This document shows, piece after piece, positions 53,856 through 63,005 of a stretch of 64,000 nt of DNA. Numbering within the stretch: position 1 is the first letter of the stretch; each line of letters opens with the position of its first letter. The stretch comes from Saprolegnia diclina VS20. Lineage: Eukaryota; Oomycota; Saprolegniomycetes; Saprolegniales; Saprolegniaceae. The stretch covers positions 249,877 through 313,876 of the forward strand of contig NW_008246100.1 in NCBI RefSeq assembly GCF_000281045.1, written 5' to 3'. The notes under the pieces are model-generated. The model did no database searches. It saw nothing but the letters and a program-made list of their open reading frames with translations, and was not told the DNA's origin. The translations under genes and the position numbers were made by a program.

Positions 53856-55095
53856 CGGCTCGCTCTCGTCCGACTCTTGCCGACTGCGCTGCTTCATGCG
53901 GTACTCGTCGAGGCCGCCGGGGCGCGGGGCCGCCGGCCGCTTGCTCAGCGGCTTCTCCGGCTTCTTGGCCGCGCCACGACCGCCATATTGCTGCTTGATT
54001 GCAGACAAGTTGTCGTCGTCGTACTCGACACCGTCATAGCCCTACACCCGCAGGATGCATCCGTCGAGTAGGATTGCCGGTAGTACCTCTTCGAGGAAGC
54101 CGGCGTCCATGCGGCTCGAGCGGTCGCGGTCGTACTCGTACCCATCGCGATGCTTCTTGCGGTTCTGGAGACGCATCTTCTCCTGGCGCGCGTTCGCCCG
54201 CTGCTCCTTGTCGAGCGTGCCATCGACTTCGGAAATGTATTCTTGAATACGGACAACCGCCTTGTTGTGACGCGCCCGCATCGACATTTTGAGGCTCTGG
54301 TGGGACGAGGACGTGGTCGCGATCGGGCGGATCGTGAGCTTCTTCGAGACGCAGCCGTGGCACTCGAGGACGGTCTCGTCCGTGGACTGCTCGTTCGCAA
54401 AGACGAACGAGTTGGCGACCTTTTGCTGCGTGAGCGTGAGCGCTTCGTCGCCGACAAACATCGTGAACGTCCCGTCCTCCCACTTGACGATGCGCGTGTT
54501 GGACGTGCGCTGGGGCCGCCCCGTCGCCGGATCCACCTAGGATGCTACATCGGTCGCCGTCGATGTGGGCATGGGACGTACAAGGACGTTGCCGTCGGCG
54601 TCGGTCGCGTACCGCCATCGCACATAGTTGCGGTAGAGGCCTTCGTCGCCAGTCTCTTCCTTCTCCTTCTGAATGCTAGCCTGTGTATACGCCTCGGGCA
54701 CGAAGCGCAGAATGTTGGGCGGACGCGTGAAGAAGTAGTCCGTGTTCTTGGGCGCTTTGGGCGCCTTTGGGATCTGCAGTTCGTCGTGGTGGGCATCGGG
54801 CACCTCGCGTGGCATGGCCCGCGTCGGCGCAACGTCGCGATCCTCATCCCGGATCGGCGACTCCTTGATACCGCTACATGTGCGTGAGCCTCGTGGCAAG
54901 ATGACGAGAGGCAGCCTACGAGGCCTTGAACTCTTCCTCGCCCGAGTCGTAGTCCGAGCCAAAGAGGTCCGCCATGTCTTCGTTGTCGGAGCCAGCATTC
55001 GTCGTCGTCGCCGTCTTGGCCGGCGCCTTCTTCGGGCTACCGCCGTCCGAGGACCCGCTGTCGCTAAAGAGGTTCGCGTCCTTGGCCTCCGACAT
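53754..55095 (-). CDS. LEO1: LEO1, subunit of the PAF1 transcription elongation complex
   Basis: Multi-exon gene. LEO1 acts with PAF1, CTR9, CDC73 and RTF1 on elongating RNA polymerase II. ATG 55095 begins an acidic N-terminus (MSEAKDANLFSDSGSSDGG; DLFGSDYDSGEEE). The conserved core follows: NTDYFFTRPPNILRFVPEA-like sequence (PNILRFVPEAY), YRNYVRWRYATDADGN, then after an intron SNTRIVKWEDGTFTMFVGDEAL and KLTIRPIATTSSSHQSLKM-type sequence, with RHNKAVVRIQEYI. The tail is basic then very acidic (a run of nine Asp followed by Glu) and ends with KKRRTFVDEDESD, TAG at 53754. This charge layout is typical of LEO1. A TCCGGA pair at 55137 and 55152 lies 41-65 bp upstream of the start. Confidence 0.9.
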
Positions 55096-55133
55096 CCCGC
55101 GCTTGGTTTGCTCGCCGCAGAAATTACTGGCCT

Positions 55134-55162
55134 GCCATCCGGAAAGCCGTATCCGGAAAAAT
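55134..55162 (-). promoter_or_regulatory. Paired ATCCGGAAA elements upstream of LEO1
   Basis: CATCCGGAAAG (55136-55146) and TATCCGGAAAA (55150-55160) form two same-strand copies of ATCCGGAAA within 25 bp, 41-65 bp before the LEO1 ATG. This is the best direct repeat of the element in the window. Confidence 0.5.
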
Positions 55163-55259
55163 ACGGTGCAGTATTTGCGCTGGATTGACAGACAACCTTG
55201 CCACAATTCCAGCGCTGGATTTCGCTAGAAACGCAGTCTGTTACTAGACGACTGGGTCA

Positions 55260-56965
55260 CTAGGCTCGACGCGCCTTGTGGCGGTCGACGTACGCCTCGA
55301 GGCTGCGCTGAAGGCCATACCACGGCAGCCACGCCCAGCTCGTGAGCGCGATCCAGTAGAGTCGCCAGTCGACGATCAAAGCGGCGGTAGCCTTCCAGAG
55401 CGGGTACGGTGGAGCGCGCCAGAGACTGGCGGGGGACGGGACCATCCAGAGCCGGGCGAGTCCAGCCTTTGAGTGCGCAAGGAGCCACTCGGTCCAGTGC
55501 ATGGTCGGTGGCTTGCACTCGTGCCGGAGGTGCACCGAGAGCTCGTGGAAGAGCGACCGCTGCTTCCAAGGCGATCCGCTTGCGAAGAAGCCGTCGCGCG
55601 GACTCCGCGGGCTCACGGGGGACCGCTGCAAGTACTCTTCGTATTTTTGCATCAAGCCCTCGGACACGTTGCGCTCGTGCGCGAGGCGTTCGGCCATGAT
55701 GTGTCGCTCGTTCGTCAGCGTGAGTATCTACAGGACAGTATATCCATCGTAGACAGTGCGTCGATACGCGTACTTGGTCGGTCGTCAACACCACGCGCTC
55801 CCGCAGCGCTGAGTTCTCTTCGGTCTACGGTGCATGTGAGATGCCACGACGACGAGCGAGCCATGAGCGGTAGTACGAGGCTCAGGACGGCGTCCGCCTG
55901 CAGCGCGTGGCGGTGCTCCAAGCTCGCAATTTTGTCGCGCAAAGCGCGCGCGTTGTTGGCTTCGGCCGTCAAGTGCGAAAGCTGCTGGCTTCTCGCATCG
56001 TGCACCTTGGCCGCCTGTCCAGCAGGGTATAATGTGAAGGGATGGTGAAGATTATGGTTTACGAGCTGGGCAGCTTCTCGCGCCGACTTGAGGTCGTGCA
56101 ATGCTCGTTGCGCGGTGCTCGACACAGTAGCGTGGTCGCTCTGCAACGCCTCGTGCTAGCGCAAAGGATGAGCTTGCGGCAGAGGGCGTCGTACGGCGTA
56201 CCGTCGCTTGCAGCTCTCGGTACTGCTGCTGCAGCTTTTGGTAGCGCTGCTGCAGTCGACAGAGATCGTCAATGTTTGTCTTGGCTTTGCATCTGCACAG
56301 TATGATAAGTACTATCGACCCGGGCACGATGCTAAGTTACTTGAGGTCGGCGTTCTCGATGCGAAGGTGGTCAAGCTCGGCGTCCGCGTGCAGGCGCGCC
56401 GACCGCAGTGCGTTGTAGTCGTGCTGCAGTGTTGCCAGGTCGCGCTCCAGCACCTGCATGGACGTCGATCCAGAATACAGGCGAGCGCGGGCGTACCTGC
56501 AGCCGCGCCGTGTCGTCGCTGTGCTGCTTGGTCATCTGCATATATGGTGTCAATACATACATGGCTGAATGCGCGTAGCGTACGGTGGCGAGCTTGGACT
56601 CCCATTCGTAGTCGAGCTTTTGGTTTTGAAGCAGGAGCGATTGGCCAATGCGCGCTGCGAGCTGCGTCTCCTCTTGGGCTTCCTCGAGCGCCTTGGATTG
56701 GCGCTGGAGCTCCGTCTCGAGAATTTCCACCTGGCGCATGCTAGCGTGAACCAGAATGGACTAGCGGTGCCATGGACTACCTTTTGGTCGGTCGAGATCT
56801 TGGCGAGCTCGAGCCGCCCGCCGACGCCGATGGACTTGACCCGCCGATGGCTTCGCTTGGCCTACGTGCGCCTGAGCGAAGCATGGTGCGACGCCGTCGT
56901 ACCGCTGTCGTTGGGTGCACGAGCGCGCTCACTTCGTCCCGGTCCTCGTCGCTGGTGCTGTCCAT
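55260..56965 (-). CDS. Coiled-coil protein with dynein CC1-box-like motif and hydrophobic C-terminus
   Basis: Several exons. ATG 56965 starts MDSTSDEDRDEVSALV. The next exons give a short basic stretch and then a long coiled coil: VEILETELQRQSKALEEAQEE followed by AARIGQSLL (56658-56632) and LQNQKLDYEWESKL. AAxxGxxLL is the CC1-box pattern through which BICD-family adaptors and Spindly bind the dynein light intermediate chain. Further coiled coil spans 56146-55715 (QLSHLTAEANNARALRDKIASL) and 55697-55600 (ERLAHERNVSEGLMQKYEE). The C-terminus is compact and hydrophobic (KATAALIVDWRLYWIALTSWAW), likely a membrane-binding segment, ending DRHKARRA. Exon edges are only partly resolved; one junction near 56740 does not keep phase under my boundaries. 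Role as a dynein adaptor is inference. Confidence 0.6.
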
Positions 56966-58029
56966 GCGAGCGGCTGTTGCGATCTTTATCAGTCCCTTCG
57001 ATAGTCGAAGGCAAAAACGAAGATACAAAAAGCGAAGATCGAAGCTAGAAGTATCCACGTGGCATGGCCATGATGCACTCCACCACCAGTGCAGCCAATC
57101 ATGCACGCGGACCGTCACGGACCAATCAGAGGCCGCTTCAGAAGGTGTTGAGCTTGAGCTCGTCCGCGCATTGGGACGCCAACGAGGATACCATCCCAGC
57201 AATTGGGCTTAGCGCAGGAGCGAGAGCCGTAGGCTCATACAAGTGCATCCCGGGCGCTTGTTCCCACATCGCTCACGCGTGGCGGTGCGTCCGCGTCGCA
57301 GAGACTCATGCGACGCGCGCATGACGCACCTCCAAGTGGATGAGCCCTTGATGATGACCCAGAGAGCCTGCAGCACACAGATTCGGTATGCTAACGAACA
57401 TGTCGGCCACGCGTACGTTGTCTGCGCGATCGCAGTCAAACAGAGGAATACAGAGAGATGCGCAAAACGAGCCGACGATAAGCGCCATGACATCGTAACG
57501 TCGCTACGGCGTGGGTATGAGAGTCTCCTGGACTCTCTTTCCGCGCCTTTGTGGAGAGCTCTCACGCGTCGTACATTGGCTGCTCGAGCATCCACACTGA
57601 GTTTGAACTGCCTCGTGGCGAGGAGGCGACAACTCCATACACTGTATTCCACGTGCAACCAACTTTTGTCGACCACGGTCTATGCCCCTAGACGCTGCTT
57701 GTTTGTGCAGCGCGTCCTACTGTGCAGCGGAGTCGTCGGATCGAGAGACCCGTCGATGTCCAAGCTGCCGCCTCACGACGACAAGCTGCCGCCTCACGAC
57801 GACAAGCTGCAATGGCATCTCCATTTAGCACCATATATGAAACCGTCCTCATCTTCCCGTTCTGCGACGATGAGACCGCGTAGACGCGATGTTCAAGGTT
57901 ATAAGAACGTAGAGGTTTACGCACCCGCTCCATCTGGTGTGCACTGGCATTGGTGCCGGTCTGATCGTTGACGTATGGATTGTGAGAGGTTTCTGGACTG
58001 ACTGAGTCGTTCGCTCACAAGAAGAAGAG
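56966..58029. other. 1.1-kb intergenic region
   Basis: Between divergent genes (coiled-coil protein, minus; Ras-like GTPase, plus). CCAAT boxes at 57095-57099 and 57122-57126 lie near the coiled-coil gene start. Open frames here are short and without domains. A small tandem repeat sits at 57761-57810. I see no gene. Confidence 0.45.
57761..57810. repeat. 21-bp tandem repeat, 2.4 copies
   Basis: Unit CAAGCTGCCGCCTCACGACG plus A occurs at 57761-57781 and 57782-57802, followed by the partial CAAGCTGC to 57810. It sits in the spacer upstream of the Ras gene. Confidence 0.75.
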
Positions 58030-58670
58030 ATGCAGTCGGCCGACTCGCGCGAATACAAGCTCGTGGTGCTCGGCAGCGGCGGCGTCGGCAAGTCCGCGCT
58101 CGTCATCCGCCTCGTCACCGACAACTTCCTCGAGGACTACGACCCGACGATCGGTACGGGAAGATGCAACGACGCTGGAAGGTTGACCGTTTGTATGTAG
58201 AGGACAGCTACCGCAAGCAGGTCGTGATCGACCAAAAGCAGGCGCTTCTCGACATCCTCGACACGGCCGGCCAGGAAGAGTACACGACGATGCAGGACCA
58301 GTGGATGCGCGAAGGCAAGGGCTTCCTCCTCGTGTACAGCATCACGAGCCGGACGACGTTTGACGAGATCAAGACGTTCAAGGACAAGATCCTGCGCGCC
58401 AAGGACACGAACCGCGTCTCGATGGTGCTCGTCGGCAACAAGTGCGATCTCGAGCGCAACCGCGACGTGAGCTTCGCCGAAGGCCAAGCGCTCGCGCGCG
58501 AGTGGGGCTGCCCCTTCATGGAGACGTCGGCGAAGGAGCGCATCCAGAACGAAGACTGCTTCTTCCAGGTCGTGCGCGAGATCCGCACCATGGACGCGCC
58601 CAAGAAGGCGCCGACGACCAAGAAGCCGAGCCCGGCCAAAGAGAAGAAGTCGTTCTGTACCATCTTGTAA
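58030..58670 (+). CDS. Ras-family small GTPase
   Basis: Two exons, 197 residues. ATG 58030 gives [24 protein letters not shown] with the P-loop GSGGVGKS (a G at the Ras Gly12 position, wild-type-like). The intron 58154-58200 (47 nt, GTACGG...TATGTAG) lies in switch I and restores YDPTIEDSYRKQ. Switch II reads [16 protein letters not shown], nucleotide motifs are NKCDL and ETSAKE, and the C-terminus is Lys/Pro-rich, ending CTIL, a CaaX box predicted to be geranylgeranylated. The effector loop YDPTIEDSYRK is that of the Ras/Rap group. Oomycetes have few Ras genes, so this is likely a signalling GTPase; effectors unknown. It runs convergent with the receiver-kinase gene, 64 bp apart. Confidence 0.93.
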
Positions 58671-58734
58671 TCGCTCTCTATATAGTAATATCTCTATGTC
58701 CACGCAAACGATATTGCATTAGATAGATCGTCGA

Positions 58735-61408
58735 TTACACGAGGATCCCGTGGTTGTACTTTATCCGATAGAGCATGATGTCGGGCGGGCACTCCTTCAT
58801 GTACTGCGTGAGCCACCCGAGCATCTCCGACTCGGACGAGCCAAAGTCCTCAAGGTAGACGCTAAAGAGCTTTGGGAGGCGCACCGTGCGTGGCACCGTC
58901 TCGACGCTTACGTGGCGCTCGCAGTACGCCTTCATCGCCTGCTCCAAGTCCGTGTCGGTGCGACCGGGCCGCAGAATCACCGCCTCGGTCGGCGTCGCCA
59001 ACGGCGCGCAAAACTCGAGCAGCGCGAGGAGCGACCGCGGGTCGCGCGTCCGGAAGCAGTACGCGATGCGGGGGTCGTGGTTCTCGAGCTGGCGGCCCCA
59101 GAACGCCGAGGGCGGCTTCCGGTTGCTGCGAAGGATGCCATGGCGAATGTCGGCCAGCGAAAACGTCAGGCCCCCTACACCAAATATTGTATCAACTTGA
59201 TACAACAAGGAGACACGTACCGAGCCGGTAGACCATGTCTTTCTCAAAGGCCTTGTACTGGTCGGACGTGTGCGGCACGCTGAGCTCGATCGCGCCGTGG
59301 AGCACCATGGTGTTATAAATATTGATGAAGAACGTCTGCCGGTCCTTCGTGGTGAGCTTGGCGAGGTCCACGAGCTGGAGCTTGGCGATCGTCTTGAGGA
59401 AGAGTCGGTAGAGACCGGCGCCCGAGTAGTCGACGTCCGGCGGCGGGTACGACCAGTTGAGCGCAATGCCGTGGGGAAACTTGGCGTGGCTATGGAGCTC
59501 GGCCGCGAGCGCGCGCGCTTCGAGGCAGACTTCCATCGGGCTCACGTCCATGTGCGACGCAATGTAGCGCAGGTTCCGCGCTTGGCCGACTTCGTCGACC
59601 TGGAAGCGGAAGAGCGCATCTTCCACCGGCCCGCCGCGCGTCCATTCGAGCGTCCGCTCGAGCGCCCGCGGGTGCTGCGCCGATACAATGTGCAGCGCTT
59701 CGCTCAAGACGAGCTCCTTGATGGCCGCAAGCCCCATGTCGTAAATCTCACGCTCGGGCTTGAGCGGGTTGGCCTTGTTTTCGCGGTAGTCGCGCACGAA
59801 TGCGGCTGCGATCTCGCGCCCCGGGGCACAATGGGCCACAGACGAAAAGTACCCAAGGCGGTGCGTGGCGACGTGGGTCCGGGCGCGCAGCCGGTCGGCG
59901 AGCGTCTCTTGGAGCGCGTGGGACCGGTGGTGCGACGCATTGTAGTCGTCCCCGTGCTTCGCGAGCTCGGGCGCCGCGAGGCCGACGACCTGCGACGACA
60001 GCGCAATTTCGCGGAGGCTGCTGTCGGGCGGCGGCGACGGCATTGCGAGCGGCTGCTGTGGCGGCGCTTGCGGCAGGAACGGGTTGACGCCGCTGAGCGC
60101 AATCGCCGGTTGGTTCATCTTGGCCTCGGTCTCGAGCGCGAGCTCGAACTCCACCGCGTGGTCGGCCAAGAAGGCCTGGATCGGGGCTTGGACAAACGGG
60201 AAGCGGCAAATGTCTTCGATCGACGGGCGCTTGTTCGGGTCTTGCTGCAGCATGAGCTGGATGAGCAGTCGGAGCTCCTTTGAAAAAAAAGGCGGCAGCG
60301 GCGGGTAGTCGCCGAGGCAGATCTTGTTGAACATCTCCTGGAGCGTCATGGCTTCAAACGGCCGGGCGAGCATTGCCATTTCGTAGAGGACGCAGCCGAG
60401 CGACCAAATGTCCGACTTTTTTCCGTAGCGCTCGCCGCGGCAGATCTCGGGCGACATGCTTTCGGGGGTCCCGACCGACGTCATGGCCGTGTCGTCGCCG
60501 GCGAGCGCCTTGGAAATACCAAAGTCGCCCAGTTTGACCACGTGCTTGCGCGTCAAAAACACGTTCTGCGCCTTCAGGTCGCGGTGCAAGACGTTCTTGC
60601 CGTGGATGTACGAGACGGCGAGCACGAGCTGCGCAAACCACGACATGATGAGCGGCTCGGGGAAGTACCCGGCGTTCGCTTTCGTGCGGAGCTTGGCGAC
60701 TTGGCGGAGGTTGCCGCCGTCGCAAAACTCCATGACAATGTTGAGCTCGTCGTTCTGGAGCACAAAACTGTCGTAGAAGCGGACAATGTTGACGTGGTAG
60801 AGCGACTTGAGCAAGATGACTTCGTTGTCGGCCTGCTTGCGGCTGCTCTCGCTCGCGGCAGAGAGAGGCACGCGCTTGACGGCCACGATCGCGCCGTCAT
60901 GCTTGCGCCGGGCCATGACGACCGTGCCATGCGTGCCCTTTCCGATCGTGCGGAGCACCTCAATGTCGCGCCACACGCTCTGCGTCGCGGCCGTGTTGAG
61001 GCGCATTCCTTCCATGTGGCTCTGCCGTGCGAGCCACACGTGGCGCACGAGCGTCTTGGCCGTGTTGTACTGGATCGGCTTGATCAGGTAGTCCTTCGCG
61101 CCCTTCGAGAGACAGGACGTGACAACGTCCATCTCTTCGTTCGACGAGGTCATGACGATGGGAATGTGGGCGAGGCTGTCCTCCTTCGCCACGCACTCGA
61201 GCAGCTGGATGCCTGTGAGCACTGGCAGCATGACGTCGCAGAGCACGAGGTCAAAGCCCATGGGCGCGCTGACCATGGCCGTGAGCGCGTCGCCGCCGTT
61301 CTCGACCGCCGTCACGCGGTAGCCGATGCTCATGAGGATGTCGATCGTCGCCATGCGCGTGAACTCATCGTCCTCGACGACGAGGACGTGGACTTCGGAC
61401 GGATTCAT
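58735..61408 (-). CDS. Receiver-domain / NEK-like kinase / DUF547 fusion protein
   Basis: Two exons, 875 residues. ATG 61408 starts a two-component receiver domain (residues 1-125): acidic pair Asp13-Asp14, phospho-acceptor Asp58 in LVLCDVMLPVL, Thr87 and Lys110 in YLIKPI, all the residues needed for phosphotransfer. A Ser/Thr kinase of NEK type follows (150-410): glycine loop GKGTHGTV, Lys178, HRDLKAQN, DFG at 295-297, GTPESMSPE. After a low-complexity Pro/Gln linker comes a DUF547 domain (about 560-800): INIYNTMVLHGAIEL and, across a 46-nt intron (59175-59220), LGGLTFSLADIRHGILRSN and FGSSESEMLGWLTQYM. The upstream ATG-lacking extension to 62194 is not used because it has no ATG-led coding character and contains promoter words. 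Likely a phosphorelay-controlled kinase. Confidence 0.88.
59187..59205. repeat. Perfect 9-bp inverted repeat inside an intron
   Basis: TTGTATCAA-C-TTGATACAA lies inside the 46-nt intron of the receiver-kinase gene. In RNA it could form an 8-bp stem with a 3-nt loop occupying about 40% of the intron. Confidence 0.6.
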
Positions 61409-62033
61409 TCCGTCGGTCGCGTGCGAAGCGAGAGAGATGCAAAGTTGGTCGTACCCCGGGGCCAACAGCCATTTCCTAACCCGCGCGGTGATTGGCCAAA
61501 ATGGTTGCAAATCCGGACTGACGCCATCGCCGCTTGTTCCTTTGCCGTTCTCAGCGATCTCGACACTGGTATCCGGACCCGTCCACGGCGCAGGTTTATG
61601 TTCCGGCTTGAGCTTTGGCCGCCGCCGAGTACTGTGTACTAGCAGCAGCTGCACCGAGGTAAACCTTGCGACGACGCCTCCATCGTCGTACAATGTAAGT
61701 TCTGATTGCCTTCTTGTATGGTACCGAGTCGTTAACAGGGTGGTTTGCCCGTCGATATTGACGCCAGCACGCGCGCTGGCCATCGAGAACGACCTTGGGT
61801 GCATGCCGCCTTTCTTCCGAGCTTTTGACACGCTTCTGCACGTTGCAGCTGGGGAGGACGAGAGCATCGAAGGTCGCTGGAAATTCCATGGTTTATTATT
61901 TAACGAAACGAGCGCTGGCAATCGTTTAGACTGGATCATTGTATGAAAAGTAGGCTTAAGTAACGTCACGTGCAGACAGGCCGTATCCCACGCGTGTCTA
62001 ACACACCATTTTTCGAAGCGCCGCGGCCGAGCG
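61409..62033. promoter_or_regulatory. Divergent promoter region, receiver-kinase and RING-H2 genes
   Basis: 625 bp between divergent starts (61408 minus and 62034 plus). It has ATTGG at 61491-61495 (83 bp from the kinase ATG), TCCGGA at 61512-61517 and another at 61572-61577. The rest, about 61600-62000, has no supportable gene; open frames on both strands are short. Confidence 0.5.
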
Positions 62034-62762
62034 ATGGCGAGCACGGAGAGCGCGCGGCAGTCGGGCACCGCCGCCGCCATGCTCTGCCTTGGGGTGCACG
62101 CGATCGTCTTCTGGCTCCTCCGTGTGATGGCGCTGACCTCGCACATCCTCGCTGCCGCCTTCGCCGTCGTCAGTACGTCGCCTGCCTCTGCCACACTTGT
62201 GTGCTCAAGCCTGCGTAGGCCTGCCGCTCTGCTTGAAACTCACGTACGACGTCGTGGCCATGTGCATGGACGACGAGCCGCCGTCGTCGGCGCGGGGCGA
62301 GCGCCAGCAACTCCTCTTGTCCCGCGCCCACCTCCAGCTGCTTCTCACGGACCGTGACTTCGACTCGAACGGTAGCACGATTGCCACCGACCTTGGCGTG
62401 CGACTCACCGCGATGTTCTATAGATTACGAGCAGCTGCTGCAGCTCGACGACCACAACGTGGCCAAATCCCATGGCGCCAGCGAAGGCGACATTGACCGG
62501 CTGCCTGTCGTGACCGTGACGTACGTCGATCCACCCTGGCGCACGCGCGTGCGACGTGCTGTGTAGGGAAACGATGCTCCAGAGCCACAAAGAGGCCACG
62601 GGCTATGAGACCATCCAGTGCTCCATCTGTCTCGAAGACCTCGCCGTCGGCGCCCAAGCGCGCATGGTCCCGTGCTTCCATCGCTTCCACCCGCAGTGCA
62701 TCGATCCGTGGCTCGTCGAGAAGGCCGAGTGCCCCATTTGCAAATTCCCGGCCATCGGCTAA
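62034..62762 (+). CDS. Membrane-anchored RING-H2 E3 ubiquitin ligase
   Basis: At least three exons. ATG 62034 begins a short leader and two probable membrane segments (MLCLGVHAIVFWLLRVMALTSHILAAAFAVV read in pieces, e.g. AIVFWLLRVMAL), an intron (GTACGTCG...TGCGTAG, about 62174-62219), a helical middle (LLLSRAHLQLLL), a further intron, then an acidic linker (SEGDIDRLPVVTV). The C-terminal RING-H2 finger reads CSICLEDLAVG...CFHRFHPQCIDPWL...CPIC, the C3H2C3 ligand pattern, and ends KFPAIG at 62762. This is the layout of ATL/RNF-type membrane E3 ligases. Substrate unknown. It is divergent from the receiver-kinase gene. The middle exon edges are approximate. Confidence 0.82.
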
Positions 62763-62828
62763 GAACTGAGCTCTGTATTTATTTGTTGCTGTTAACCAAC
62801 GTCCTTTGTATCCTTTAGTTGGTGACTA

Positions 62829-62886
62829 GTCATCGATCCGCCAGACAGGTTGTCCAAGTCATCGATCCGCCAGACAGGTTGTCCAA
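62829..62886. repeat. Exact 29-bp tandem duplication
   Basis: Two perfect 29-bp copies (62829-62857 and 62858-62886) with the unit beginning GTCATCGATCCGCCAG. It lies in the short spacer after the RING-H2 gene; identity suggests a recent slip or duplication. Confidence 0.8.
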
Positions 62887-63005
62887 CTTCAAGGACCCGA
62901 GTCCCTCCCACAATGGATCAAATTGTTCGCACTTTAAGATCTGATTACCTCTAAAATGCAATACTATTCGCCACGACCAAACCTCAAGGTGGCATAATTC
63001 GGGCG

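Noticed and set aside
53827-53862. CGTCGT repeats as a microsatellite of interest
   Set aside because: They encode the acidic Asp/Glu tail of LEO1, typical for the family. The Asp run at about 63770-63800 in the DYRK-like kinase is the same kind of sequence.
61409-62194. N-terminal extension of the receiver-kinase frame
   Set aside because: The frame is open upstream of 61408, but it contains promoter words (ATTGG, TCCGGA), overlaps the divergent RING gene and has no coding character.
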